Notes under the pieces: generated by a model | The model's database searches: none | The model's input: the letters and a program-made list of their open reading frames with translations, nothing else | Told to the model about the DNA's origin: nothing | NCBI RefSeq assembly: GCF_003259335.1 | Contig: NZ_QLLL01000005.1 | Coordinates: 310,001-374,000 of the forward strand | Direction: 5' to 3' | Length of the DNA: 64,000 bases | Origin: Chitinophaga skermanii | GTDB lineage: Bacteria; Bacteroidota; Bacteroidia; Chitinophagales; Chitinophagaceae | Program-made: the position numbers and the translations under genes | Part shown: one piece after another, positions 1-8,125 of the stretch | Layout of the letters: the number at the start of each line of letters is the position of its first letter | Numbering within the stretch: position 1 is the stretch's first letter

Positions 1-323
1 ATAGATGAGGAGGAAGCACCATAGGCCATACCCAAAGCACCATCTATAATTTGGGCCACTAAACCAACACCAATAAAGAAAAACAACTTCTCAGTAAACA
101 CATTCGATAAGGTTTCGTGGATCATACTTTGCGTAGCCGGCGTTATACCGAATATGTAAGTAAACCACAAAGCCGCCACCACAACAGCGATGCCTACAGC
201 CAGGATGATCCAAAGCCAGTACTTTTTCTTATTGTCGGCATTTACGAGGTCGATCAATACCTCCTGCGTTTCTAACGAAGCAGGAGAGTTTTCGATCTTT
301 TCTATGTAGTCGTTGTGTGACAT
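1..323 (-). CDS. TSUP-family permease (TauE/SafE sulfite exporter-like), 3' part outside window
   Basis: The first 107 residues are visible and the rest lies beyond the window edge. A hydrophilic N-terminus of about 33 residues precedes a membrane segment near residues 35-57. A second segment near 79-95 runs into AQIIDGALGMAYGASSSS, which matches the conserved first repeat of the TSUP (TauE/SafE) family. Members export or import sulfite, organosulfonates or other small anions across the inner membrane. The ATG at 321-323 is the only sensible start. The gene follows an operator-overlapped promoter that also occurs in front of the TonB receptor at 477-3353, so both are probably controlled together. 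A link to sulfur is inferred from the family; the substrate cannot be read from this fragment. Confidence 0.8.
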   Translation of the reverse strand, partial: MSHNDYIEKIENSPASLETQEVLIDLVNADNKKKYWLWIILAVGIAVVVAALWFTYIFGITPATQSMIHETLSNVFTEKLFFFIGVGLVAQIIDGALGMAYGASSSS

Positions 324-352
324 GTATATATTTAATATGGTATTGTAGTATA

Positions 353-402
353 GTCTATAGAGATTGTAGACTAAAGATAGTGGGAAATTGTTTCCTATGC
401 AA
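353..402 (-). promoter_or_regulatory. Promoter with palindromic operator before the TSUP permease
   Basis: Read on the minus strand, TTG (400-402), 20 bases and TATCTTTA (372-379) form a near-consensus Bacteroidota promoter. The 19-bp site GTCTATAGAGATTGTAGAC (353-371, plus strand) follows directly and should cover the transcription start; its dyad extends to 7-bp arms at 351-373. The same site and geometry recur at 3453-3501. A dyad on the start site fits a repressor. An Rrf2-type sulfur regulator is a guess. Confidence 0.7.
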
Positions 403-421
403 ATATTTTCGACGAGTTAGT

Positions 422-458
422 AAAAAAAAATAGCGAGAACGGGGTGTCTGTTCTCGCT
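422..458 (-). terminator. Rho-independent terminator of the TonB receptor
   Basis: The arms AGCGAGAAC (432-440) and GTTCTCGCT (450-458) pair perfectly. Nine A residues at 422-430 become a T-tract on the minus strand, just past the stop codon of the receptor gene at 477. Confidence 0.85.
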
Positions 459-476
459 ATGAATGGTTGGTTAAAT

Positions 477-3353
477 TCACGGGTTTTTTTTCTTAAACAC
501 ACCCTCATATGTTATCGTCAAATAGTATAAACCTTTGATGGAAGGCCCGCCCACGTATTGAAAGTACGTGGTATTGAATAAGTTATTCGCGCCCACCTTC
601 AAGCTGGTATGTAGTTTTGGAATGCCGTAAGTTACCTGTGCATCTACAGTGCTGTAGGCTGGTACATCGCCATTGCCGAATAAGTTTTGCCAGTAGAAAT
701 TATCCTGCCAATGCCATACAATGTTGAAACCCAAGTTCTTCGCAATGGCACGGTTGCCGAAGCTCACATTCGTAAACCATTTCGGCGTATTGAATCCCGG
801 GATAAGGGCATCGTCTTTGGTTTTGTCTTGCACCAAGGTGTTGTAATTCGCATTACCGCTGATGGTGAAGGTTTTATAGAAGTTATAAGTTAAGCCCAAG
901 GCAAAGCCGTAGTTCTCAACTGTAGATTTCGAGTTTGTCCACACGCGGTAACGATCTTGCTTGGCTTTATCGAGCATTTGGTTTAATACCTCTTGGGTAG
1001 GGTTGTTCACATTGCCTGTTTTGGGAACAGCTACTTCAACTTGACCAATGAAGTTGTTATAACGACTGTAATACGCATCAAAGTCTACAAACACTTTATT
1101 GTCGAATAACACGCTTTTGTAACCGGCTTCGTACGCATGAATTTGTTCAGGCACTACTGCATCGAGGTTGGCTACTTTCAGTACGTTCGCATTGGCGGCC
1201 GCTGCTTGTTCGAGTGTCATACCGGGGTTGGCATTTTTCGTTTTATTGCTAGCTGTTACAAACGCATTGGCGCTAGTGGTTAGGTAGGAGTTTTTAAAAT
1301 ACCCCAATCCTTCTTCAATAAAGGCTAAACCTCCTACACGACGTACTTGGCCGTTATTAACAAATGAATACGCTTCGAATAATGATGGGAAGCGGAACCC
1401 ATTTTGCCAAGATACACGGAAGTTATGGCGTTGATTTGGCGTAGTATATACGGCGGCTAAGCGTGGATTGACTTTACCGTCAAATTCCTCGTTTTTGTCG
1501 TAACGGATCGACCCTGTCAATTTCAACTGGTTATTAAATAGAAGCTTAGAGATTTGTGCGAAGCCGCCGTATTTACCGTACCAAATATTTTTCCCACCGG
1601 GCGTATTTCTTTTGTCCATCGGCTTCGAGAAATCCACGAAGTTGTTGCCATCTGGAATGATCTCGTATGTTCTATAATCGGCACCTACTAATACATCGGC
1701 GAAATGGATGTATTTGCGCAAGTTCCATGTTCCTTCAACATGGTAGAAGCGGCTTTTTTGGATTAAAGCAGCGCCACCACTTGTATTACTAGGATTTTTG
1801 GAAACAGGGTAGATGTCCCAATCATTGATACTTTTAATTTTTGCGAGCTGTTGGTTGAATGCTTCTGTACCCGGTGTGAACCTGCCATTGTCGGCAGCAG
1901 CGCGGGCGGCAGCATGTGCAGCAGCAATATCTTTACCTTCAGTTAAGGCACTATTTAAGGCGCTTGTATAGTCTGTTTTCCATTTAGCATCTGTTTTGAA
2001 TGATTTTTCGAGGTTATCGGCTAAAGGATTCATGTTATACGAGTCGCCCGTATTTTCAAGGGAAACATAGGTGCGTAGGGTGAAATCGGGGTGAACTAAT
2101 TCCAACTTATGGTTTTGTACCACTACATTTTTCAACCCAATCCTGTTACCACGTTGGAAGAATCCATCCATCAAACCAACACGGTAGGCGTAAGAAGCCT
2201 CCATATTGCGACCCACTTTTAGATGCACGGCACCGTCGAATTTTGCATTGCGTACGGTGAAATCTTTTACCAAATCCTTTTCCCAGTAGCCGGTGCGGCT
2301 TACATTGTAGGCCTTACCATTTTTATCCACAATTTGCATCGTAGATTGATCGGCGTATTTATTCCAAGCATCGTTGGCTACGTTATTAGCGCCTACGAGT
2401 GTGGGAAAATCGGGGTTGGCTTTTGTACCAGGATTGAAATCGTTGTGTGAATCGGCAAACCAGTCTGTGCCTTGCATATAACTGAAATTCAGTTTAATGG
2501 CTACGCGGCTGCTGAGTGCTTGTGCGTAGCGTAGGGCTGTTTCGGTGATAGGTTTGGCAGATGTACCTTTCTCTCCTACGTGGTTCACTGCTATTTTCTG
2601 TGAAACAGAGATGCCTTGGTATTGGAAAGGATTTTTAGTCAAGAGGTTACTCATCCCGTTTATGGCATTCATACCGTATAAAGCAGATGATGCACCGGGC
2701 GTAACTTCCACGCTTAGAATATCCAATTCGGTTGGCCCAATCGCATTACCCAAAGGCACACCCAAGGTAGCTGCTTGGTTATCCACACCATCCACTAATT
2801 GCATAAAGCGGAAGTTGTTAGGAACGTTGAACCCGCGGGTGTTGAACACCTTAAAGGTAAGCCCGGCGGTGGTCATTTGCACGCCTTTTAGGTTACCAAT
2901 AGCATCATAAAAGGAGGCTGAAGGGGTTTCTTTCAACGCCCTGATATCCAATTTCTCAATAGCTACAGGCGAGCGCAGTAACTTTTCTGCCTGCCTGGAA
3001 GCGGAAACAACCACTTCATCTACGAGTAATGATTGTGTATATAACTGTAATTGGAGATTACTTTTGCTGCTCTTCACCTCGAATTCCTGTTGTTGGAAGC
3101 CCAATAAGCGCACCACCAGTTTGAAGGGAAATTTCACACTACTTATCAATTGGAATTTACCGGTACTATCGGTAGCTGTACCAATGTTGGTGCTTTTAAT
3201 TTGGATCGTTGCACCGGGTAGGGCATTGCCTTTATCGTCGACAATTCTGCCTTCTAGGATGTAAGAACCGTTGAGCTGCGCCTGTGTAAGAACAGGTACC
3301 GACAATAGCAGAAAGAATAATAAGTGTTGAGAAAAACGTAGAAACTTTTTCAT
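477..3353 (-). CDS. TonB-dependent outer-membrane receptor with carboxypeptidase-like N-terminal domain
   Basis: A 958-residue protein. A signal peptide (residues 1-26) is followed by a carboxypeptidase-regulatory-like beta-sandwich (about 31-110). The plug (about 115-240) begins at VDEVVVSAS and includes TRGFNVPNNFRFMQLVDGVD and the segment ending SSALYGMNAINGMSNLLTK. The 22-strand barrel runs to the aromatic-rich C-terminus. There is no SusD-like gene beside it, so it is unlikely to be a SusC-type glycan importer. Its ligand cannot be deduced from sequence. It shares a 19-bp operator with the neighbouring TSUP permease, so it may import a sulfur-containing compound across the outer membrane; that is inference. 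It ends in a clear terminator. Confidence 0.88.
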   Translation of the reverse strand: MKKFLRFSQHLLFFLLLSVPVLTQAQLNGSYILEGRIVDDKGNALPGATIQIKSTNIGTATDSTGKFQLISSVKFPFKLVVRLLGFQQQEFEVKSSKSNLQLQLYTQSLLVDEVVVSASRQAEKLLRSPVAIEKLDIRALKETPSASFYDAIGNLKGVQMTTAGLTFKVFNTRGFNVPNNFRFMQLVDGVDNQAATLGVPLGNAIGPTELDILSVEVTPGASSALYGMNAINGMSNLLTKNPFQYQGISVSQKIAVNHVGEKGTSAKPITETALRYAQALSSRVAIKLNFSYMQGTDWFADSHNDFNPGTKANPDFPTLVGANNVANDAWNKYADQSTMQIVDKNGKAYNVSRTGYWEKDLVKDFTVRNAKFDGAVHLKVGRNMEASYAYRVGLMDGFFQRGNRIGLKNVVVQNHKLELVHPDFTLRTYVSLENTGDSYNMNPLADNLEKSFKTDAKWKTDYTSALNSALTEGKDIAAAHAAARAAADNGRFTPGTEAFNQQLAKIKSINDWDIYPVSKNPSNTSGGAALIQKSRFYHVEGTWNLRKYIHFADVLVGADYRTYEIIPDGNNFVDFSKPMDKRNTPGGKNIWYGKYGGFAQISKLLFNNQLKLTGSIRYDKNEEFDGKVNPRLAAVYTTPNQRHNFRVSWQNGFRFPSLFEAYSFVNNGQVRRVGGLAFIEEGLGYFKNSYLTTSANAFVTASNKTKNANPGMTLEQAAAANANVLKVANLDAVVPEQIHAYEAGYKSVLFDNKVFVDFDAYYSRYNNFIGQVEVAVPKTGNVNNPTQEVLNQMLDKAKQDRYRVWTNSKSTVENYGFALGLTYNFYKTFTISGNANYNTLVQDKTKDDALIPGFNTPKWFTNVSFGNRAIAKNLGFNIVWHWQDNFYWQNLFGNGDVPAYSTVDAQVTYGIPKLHTSLKVGANNLFNTTYFQYVGGPSIKGLYYLTITYEGVFKKKNP

Positions 3354-3452
3354 TTTTAGTTGAATAATATTTTTTTTAAATGAGGGGCGTAAACAATCTC
3401 AATCGGCATATCAACTACACATGTTACAATCGTTCTGTCTTTAAGTTATATA

Positions 3453-3501
3453 GTCTATAGAATTTGTAGACAAATGTAGAATGGCAAATTCAATTATTCA
3501 A
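3453..3501 (-). promoter_or_regulatory. Promoter with palindromic operator before the TonB receptor
   Basis: On the minus strand, TTG (3499-3501), 20 bases and TACATTTG (3471-3478) give a full match to the Bacteroidota consensus. The operator GTCTATAGAATTTGTAGAC (3453-3471, plus strand) overlaps the last base of the -7 element and the predicted start site. It is identical to the operator at 353-371 at 17 of 19 positions. The predicted leader is about 110 bases. I see nothing else in the 356-base gap (3354-3709) except the lspA terminator. Confidence 0.75.
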
Positions 3502-3652
3502 ATAATTTGTTAAAAAAAGATAGAAGTGGTTGATAACGAGCGATATAATTTTATAGATGATTGATGTGTCAACTATATCTGTGCTTGGAGAAGGTGGGGA
3601 GATGAGTTTTCACCGGCTTGGGACGGGCTTACTTTATGAGCTGCCCAAGCAT

Positions 3653-3684
3653 AAAAAAGGGTAGCAATTGCTTGCTACCCTTTT
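3653..3684 (-). terminator. Terminator downstream of lspA
   Basis: AAAAGGGTAGCAA (3655-3667) and TTGCTACCCTTTT (3672-3684) form a 13-bp perfect stem with a 4-base loop. The A-run at 3653-3658 gives the U-tract for the minus strand. Confidence 0.85.
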
Positions 3685-3709
3685 GAAGATATTGAAAAGG
3701 TATTGAACC

Positions 3710-4393
3710 TTAGACTGCTTTTTGTGTGCTTTCGTCGTTAGGCGTAACTGCTTGTTCTGTTGCAGCTTGTTGTTCCTTTTCTTGCGCGATTTGAGCGTGT
3801 AAGAAACGTTTTTGGAACAACAATATCGCGATTACACCTACAGAAATGGCTGCATCGGCGATGTTAAACACCGGTCGGAAGAAGATAAAATATTCGCCGC
3901 CCCAAATAGGTACCCATTTTGGCAAGTAGCCTTCATAGAGTGGGAAGTATAACATATCTACTACTTTACCATGTAAGAAAGTACCGTAACCACCACCTTG
4001 TGGGAACAATTGCGCTACTTCGTATGGTGAGCTGTTAGAGAAGATTAAACCATAGAACATGCTATCGATCAAGTTGCCTGCTGCGCCTGCTAAGATGAGG
4101 GAACCACAAATCAGCAAACCCTTATGGTATTTCTCACGCACCAATTTGCGCATAAATACAAAACCTACCACTACGGCCGCCAAACGGAAAAGTGTCAAAA
4201 AGATTTTGCCGAATTCTCCGCCAAACTTCAAACCATAAGCCATCCCCTCATTTTCAATGAAGTGAATGTGGAACCAATCGGGTATAACAGTAAATTGCTC
4301 CGTAATAGCCATATTGGTTTTTACCCAAAATTTTACGGCTTGGTCTACAATCAAAATGAGCAATACAATCAGTACAACGTTACGATATTTCAA
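3710..4393 (-). CDS. lspA: Lipoprotein signal peptidase (signal peptidase II)
   Basis: This inner-membrane aspartyl protease removes the signal peptide from lipid-modified prolipoproteins. The 227 residues carry four hydrophobic segments and the family blocks GNLID (106-110), GKVVDM (D146) and FNIADAAIS (D180). D146 and D180 are the probable catalytic pair. It is longer than proteobacterial LspA (about 165 residues) because of an insertion between GNLID and VVDM and a polar Gln/Glu-rich tail, both usual in Bacteroidota. The start is TTG at 4391-4393: a stop codon lies three codons upstream, and the next ATG would remove the first membrane segment. The lipoprotein-rich content of this window fits a need for the enzyme. 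Confidence 0.93.
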   Translation of the reverse strand: MKYRNVVLIVLLILIVDQAVKFWVKTNMAITEQFTVIPDWFHIHFIENEGMAYGLKFGGEFGKIFLTLFRLAAVVVGFVFMRKLVREKYHKGLLICGSLILAGAAGNLIDSMFYGLIFSNSSPYEVAQLFPQGGGYGTFLHGKVVDMLYFPLYEGYLPKWVPIWGGEYFIFFRPVFNIADAAISVGVIAILLFQKRFLHAQIAQEKEQQAATEQAVTPNDESTQKAV

Positions 4394-4473
4394 AATGATC
4401 TAAATTTTCTCAAAAATAAGCGTTTAATCCAAACTCGGAAACCCAAGCCAGGTAATATTACGTTAAAAGATAT

Positions 4474-6981
4474 TTATTCCTGGAAATATACACGCTTTAC
4501 TCGCTGAGAGATTCCTGTTAATATTTCATACGGGATCGTATCCGCCCAAGCAGCTAATTCTTGTACCGGTAAGCCTTCCCCAAATACAATCACCTCGTCG
4601 CCCTCTGCTGCCTGCGGTACTTTTGTAACGTCTAACATCAGCATATCCATGGCAATAATGCCTGCTACCGGTACTAATTGACCATGTAACAGCATTTTAC
4701 CCTTACCATTACTTAGGTTACGTGGGTAACCATCGGCATACCCAATGCGTACTGTAGCGATGGTGGCCGGTTCTTTCGACTTCCATTTCGCGCCATAGCC
4801 AACAGGTTCGCCTGCCGGGATGTGTTTTAATTGGGCAATGGTTGTTTTTAAGGTGCTCACGTTTTTGAGCTTCTCTTGCATGGTAGGCAGGTTATCCACA
4901 CCGTACATGCCAATACCCAGGCGTACCATATCGAATTGCAATTCTGGATGGCGACTAATGCCTGCGCTATTAGAGATATGACGTAATACAGGGTAGCCCA
5001 ATGCTTGGGTAATTTCCTTGCTCATCTCGGTAAACAAGGTAGCTTGCTTTTTCGTGAAGGCATCTTTCGTAGGATCTTCACTAGCTGCTAAGTGACTAAA
5101 TACCGACTGCACTTTGAAATAGTCTTGTTCTTTCAAATGTTGCAGGAGTAAAGGAATATCTTGTTTCTCGAATCCAAGGCGATGCATGCCTGTATCGAGT
5201 TTAAGGTGTACTGGGTATTGAGTTTTACCAGAAAGACGAACTTCTTCTTCCAATAATTGGAACAAATGGAGCGAATAAATCTCTGGCTCTAGGTTCCATT
5301 GCAGGATGGCGTCGAATGAACTTGGCTCGGGATTCATTACCATGATTGGTAAGGTAATACCCGCGCGGCGAAGTTCTACCCCTTCGTCGGCATATGCCAC
5401 GGTGAGGTAATCTACGCCCATAAATTGCAACAAGTTCGCAATTTCGAAGCTGCCGCTGCCGTATGAGAATGCCTTCACCATGCCCATCATCTTTGTACCG
5501 GGCTTTAAGAGCGCTTGGTATTGTTGCACATTGTTGGCAATGGCATTCAAGTTGATTTCGAGGATGGTTTGGTGTGCTTTCTGTTCCAACAATTTTCCAA
5601 TCCGTTCAAATTCAAATACACGTGCACCTTTCACAAGGATGGTTTCGTTCACGTATTCTTGCGGGTTGAAGTTTTGAAGGAATTCTTCTGTGCTATTATA
5701 GAAGGAGCTTTTTAAGTTCGGGTTTTGCTGGAACACGCGTTTTTCGCGGCCAATGCCTTTCCCGATGCCCACTAGCTTTTGTATGCCTTGTTGTTCAAGT
5801 AATCCTGCCACTTCTTCATACAACGTAGCCTCGCTTTTCCCACTTTGCAAGATATCACTAAGAATAACTGTGCGTGTAGGGTGCTGGCGTTGTTGTTGCA
5901 AGAAATCCAGCGCGATGGTTAACGAGCCGAGGTCGGAGTTATAGCTATCGTTAATAATCGAACAGTTGTTAATCCCTTGTTTCAGTTCCAAGCGCATGGC
6001 GATGTTACCAAGGGTTAGCATGCGGTCTTGGATTACTTCTTGCGATTTGCCCAAGAACAACATCAATGCCCAGCAATGGATCGCGTTTTCGATGGAACCT
6101 TCATCCACGAATGGAATGGTAATGTGTAATGGTTCGTTTTTGTAAAGCGCGTCGATGCGGGTATGCTGATCGTTTTTGTCGATGCTGAGGATTTTAATAT
6201 CTGCCTCTGTTTTACGCGACCAGGTAAGCAATTGCATGTTATTATCGCCTTCTTTTTTACCTACTTGGTTGTGGAAGGTGTTAATACATTCATTAAGTAC
6301 GAGGTAGTCTTTACAGTAGATCAGCACATCACTTTTCATGAAAAGGACGAGCTTTTCGTTGATCTTTTGGCGGATATTCAGGAACCCTTCGTCGTGTGCT
6401 TCACCGATATTGGTAAAAATACCGATGGTAGGACGAATGATTTTTTCCAAGTTCACCATTTCGCCGGGTTGAGAAATACCGGCTTCGAAAATGGCAAGTT
6501 CATGTTCTGGCTTCATTTGCCAAACAGACAAAGGCACACCGATTTGCGAGTTATAGCTTTTAGGGCTGCGAACGATATTATAATCTTTTTCGAGCAGTTG
6601 GTAGAGCCATTCTTTCACAATCGTTTTACCGTTGCTGCCGGTAATACCAATCACGGGGATATGGAATTGGTGGCGATGAGCGGCAACGAGCGCATGAAGT
6701 GCTTGGAGCGTATCTTTTACGAGGATAAAAGTTGCTTTGGGGAATTTTTGCAGGTCGGGGGTTTCAGATACCACGAAGTTGCTAACACCTTTGCCATATA
6801 ATTCCGCTAAGTATTGGTGAGCGTCACGCCGGGCGCTTACGAGGGGTATAAAAAGCGAAGTTTCCGCAAAGTTGAGTTTACGGCTATCTAGCAAGATATG
6901 TTCAATTTCGGGGTGACCCGCCTGTTGCAGTATTTCTCCTTTTAGGATTTTACTGATACTTTCTGCGTTATACACGTTCAT
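4474..6981 (-). CDS. Bifunctional MurF ligase / alanine racemase fusion
   Basis: The 835-residue protein joins a Mur ligase (about 1-465) to a PLP-dependent alanine racemase (about 470-835). The ligase part has the P-loop ITGSNGKT (113-120), EAGISQPGEM and NDSYNSD near 344-350. The racemase part has the PLP lysine K503 in MGMVKAFSYGSG, RLGIGMYG near 687-694 and the catalytic tyrosine in RIGYADGYPR (about Y748). Together they could make D-Ala and attach D-Ala-D-Ala to the UDP-MurNAc-tripeptide. Such fusions are known in Bacteroidota. A complete stand-alone murF lies at 17709-18992, so the ligase half may be redundant or specialised. Its P-loop reads GSNGKTI where typical MurF has GTNGKTT, and its DAYNANP-like block is altered. 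Confidence 0.93.
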   Translation of the reverse strand: MNVYNAESISKILKGEILQQAGHPEIEHILLDSRKLNFAETSLFIPLVSARRDAHQYLAELYGKGVSNFVVSETPDLQKFPKATFILVKDTLQALHALVAAHRHQFHIPVIGITGSNGKTIVKEWLYQLLEKDYNIVRSPKSYNSQIGVPLSVWQMKPEHELAIFEAGISQPGEMVNLEKIIRPTIGIFTNIGEAHDEGFLNIRQKINEKLVLFMKSDVLIYCKDYLVLNECINTFHNQVGKKEGDNNMQLLTWSRKTEADIKILSIDKNDQHTRIDALYKNEPLHITIPFVDEGSIENAIHCWALMLFLGKSQEVIQDRMLTLGNIAMRLELKQGINNCSIINDSYNSDLGSLTIALDFLQQQRQHPTRTVILSDILQSGKSEATLYEEVAGLLEQQGIQKLVGIGKGIGREKRVFQQNPNLKSSFYNSTEEFLQNFNPQEYVNETILVKGARVFEFERIGKLLEQKAHQTILEINLNAIANNVQQYQALLKPGTKMMGMVKAFSYGSGSFEIANLLQFMGVDYLTVAYADEGVELRRAGITLPIMVMNPEPSSFDAILQWNLEPEIYSLHLFQLLEEEVRLSGKTQYPVHLKLDTGMHRLGFEKQDIPLLLQHLKEQDYFKVQSVFSHLAASEDPTKDAFTKKQATLFTEMSKEITQALGYPVLRHISNSAGISRHPELQFDMVRLGIGMYGVDNLPTMQEKLKNVSTLKTTIAQLKHIPAGEPVGYGAKWKSKEPATIATVRIGYADGYPRNLSNGKGKMLLHGQLVPVAGIIAMDMLMLDVTKVPQAAEGDEVIVFGEGLPVQELAAWADTIPYEILTGISQRVKRVYFQE

Positions 6982-7113
6982 CTAATTAAAATAAAGAGTT
7001 GGCTGTTGTGCCGGTCCAGGTATAGGGATAAATGAGCGTCGGGCTGGTACCGTATTTATTCTCAGCGCCTCTTTTCCACTCTCACACGTTTTATCGCGAA
7101 AAGACGTTACCGA

Positions 7114-8055
7114 TTACTCGGTAACATCTTTAGGTAAATTCTTTTTGTTGTGGTAGATCGAATACAAGATAGAACCTGCCAAACACGCTACGATGACGAT
7201 CAAAGAAACGTAGATCGGGATGTGAATATCGAAAAACTCGACTAACATCTTCGCACCAATGAAAATTAATACAATGGCAATACCTTGTTGCAAATAATCG
7301 AATTTGCTCACCGCACCTCTTAATAAGAAGAACAATGAACGTAAACCCAATACCGCAAATATATTCGATGTATAGATAACTAACGGTTTCTGTGAAATCG
7401 CAAATACCGCAGGAATACTATCCAAAGCGAAAATTACGTCTGTCACAGCCAACATTACCACAACTACGGATAATGTTGTTAAATATGTTTTACCATTCTT
7501 CTTAATAGAAAACTTGCCTTTCGGATCTTCATGCGAAATACGCAAGTACTTATTCATGAAACGGTAAGCAAAATTCTCTTCAGGTTTGAACTCCTCGTCG
7601 TGGTTCACCACGAACATTTTGAAACCTGTATAAACCAAAATGGCACCGAAGATATATAAGATCCAGTGGAATTGAGCAATTAATGCCACGCCAACCGTAA
7701 TAAATATCGCACGGAATACAATGGCCATCAAAATACCAATCAGTAATACCCGCGCCTGGCTCTCTTCCTTGATCTTAAAGAAGGAGAAGATGAGGATAAA
7801 TACGAAAATATTGTCAATTGATAACGACCATTCCATCAGGTAGGCACTTAAATATGCTACCGCAGTGCCTGAATCTTCTTCAAACCATACGAAAACAAAA
7901 AAAGCAAGGGAAAGAGCCACCCAAAAACAGGTTTGGAGTAAGGCTTGTTTGATGGAAACGGTTTTGGATTTTTTACTCAGTAATCCGAGATCGAAAATGA
8001 GGGCCAGTATTATTACTATACCGAATACGGTATACGTCAATTGGTCCGGTGTCAT
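7114..8055 (-). CDS. TerC-family integral membrane protein
   Basis: A polytopic membrane protein of 313 residues from the ATG at 8053-8055; the upstream in-frame TTG at 8103 would add an unlikely polar stretch. It has about nine hydrophobic segments and the TerC signature EWSLSIDNIFVF, with a second conserved block LAVTDVIFALDSIPAVFAI. TerC/Alx proteins are linked to tellurite resistance and manganese or metal homeostasis. Some are reported to help metalate secreted enzymes. Nothing in the neighbourhood narrows the role here. I see no clear terminator in the 132 bases before the next minus-strand gene. Confidence 0.9.
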   Translation of the reverse strand: MTPDQLTYTVFGIVIILALIFDLGLLSKKSKTVSIKQALLQTCFWVALSLAFFVFVWFEEDSGTAVAYLSAYLMEWSLSIDNIFVFILIFSFFKIKEESQARVLLIGILMAIVFRAIFITVGVALIAQFHWILYIFGAILVYTGFKMFVVNHDEEFKPEENFAYRFMNKYLRISHEDPKGKFSIKKNGKTYLTTLSVVVVMLAVTDVIFALDSIPAVFAISQKPLVIYTSNIFAVLGLRSLFFLLRGAVSKFDYLQQGIAIVLIFIGAKMLVEFFDIHIPIYVSLIVIVACLAGSILYSIYHNKKNLPKDVTE

Positions 8056-8125
8056 ATATGAGTGGTTATTTAAAATTGAACTGCAAAGATAATGTAATTG
8101 CAATCATCCCGCTATTCTTACCAGG

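Noticed and set aside
477..3353. SusC-type glycan receptor
   Set aside because: No SusD-like gene is adjacent and the C-terminal pattern is of the general TonB receptor type. The same applies to the receptor at 59966.
6163..6801. 212-residue reading frame on the plus strand inside murF-alr
   Set aside because: It is antisense to a strongly conserved enzyme and shows no domain; a shadow of codon bias.
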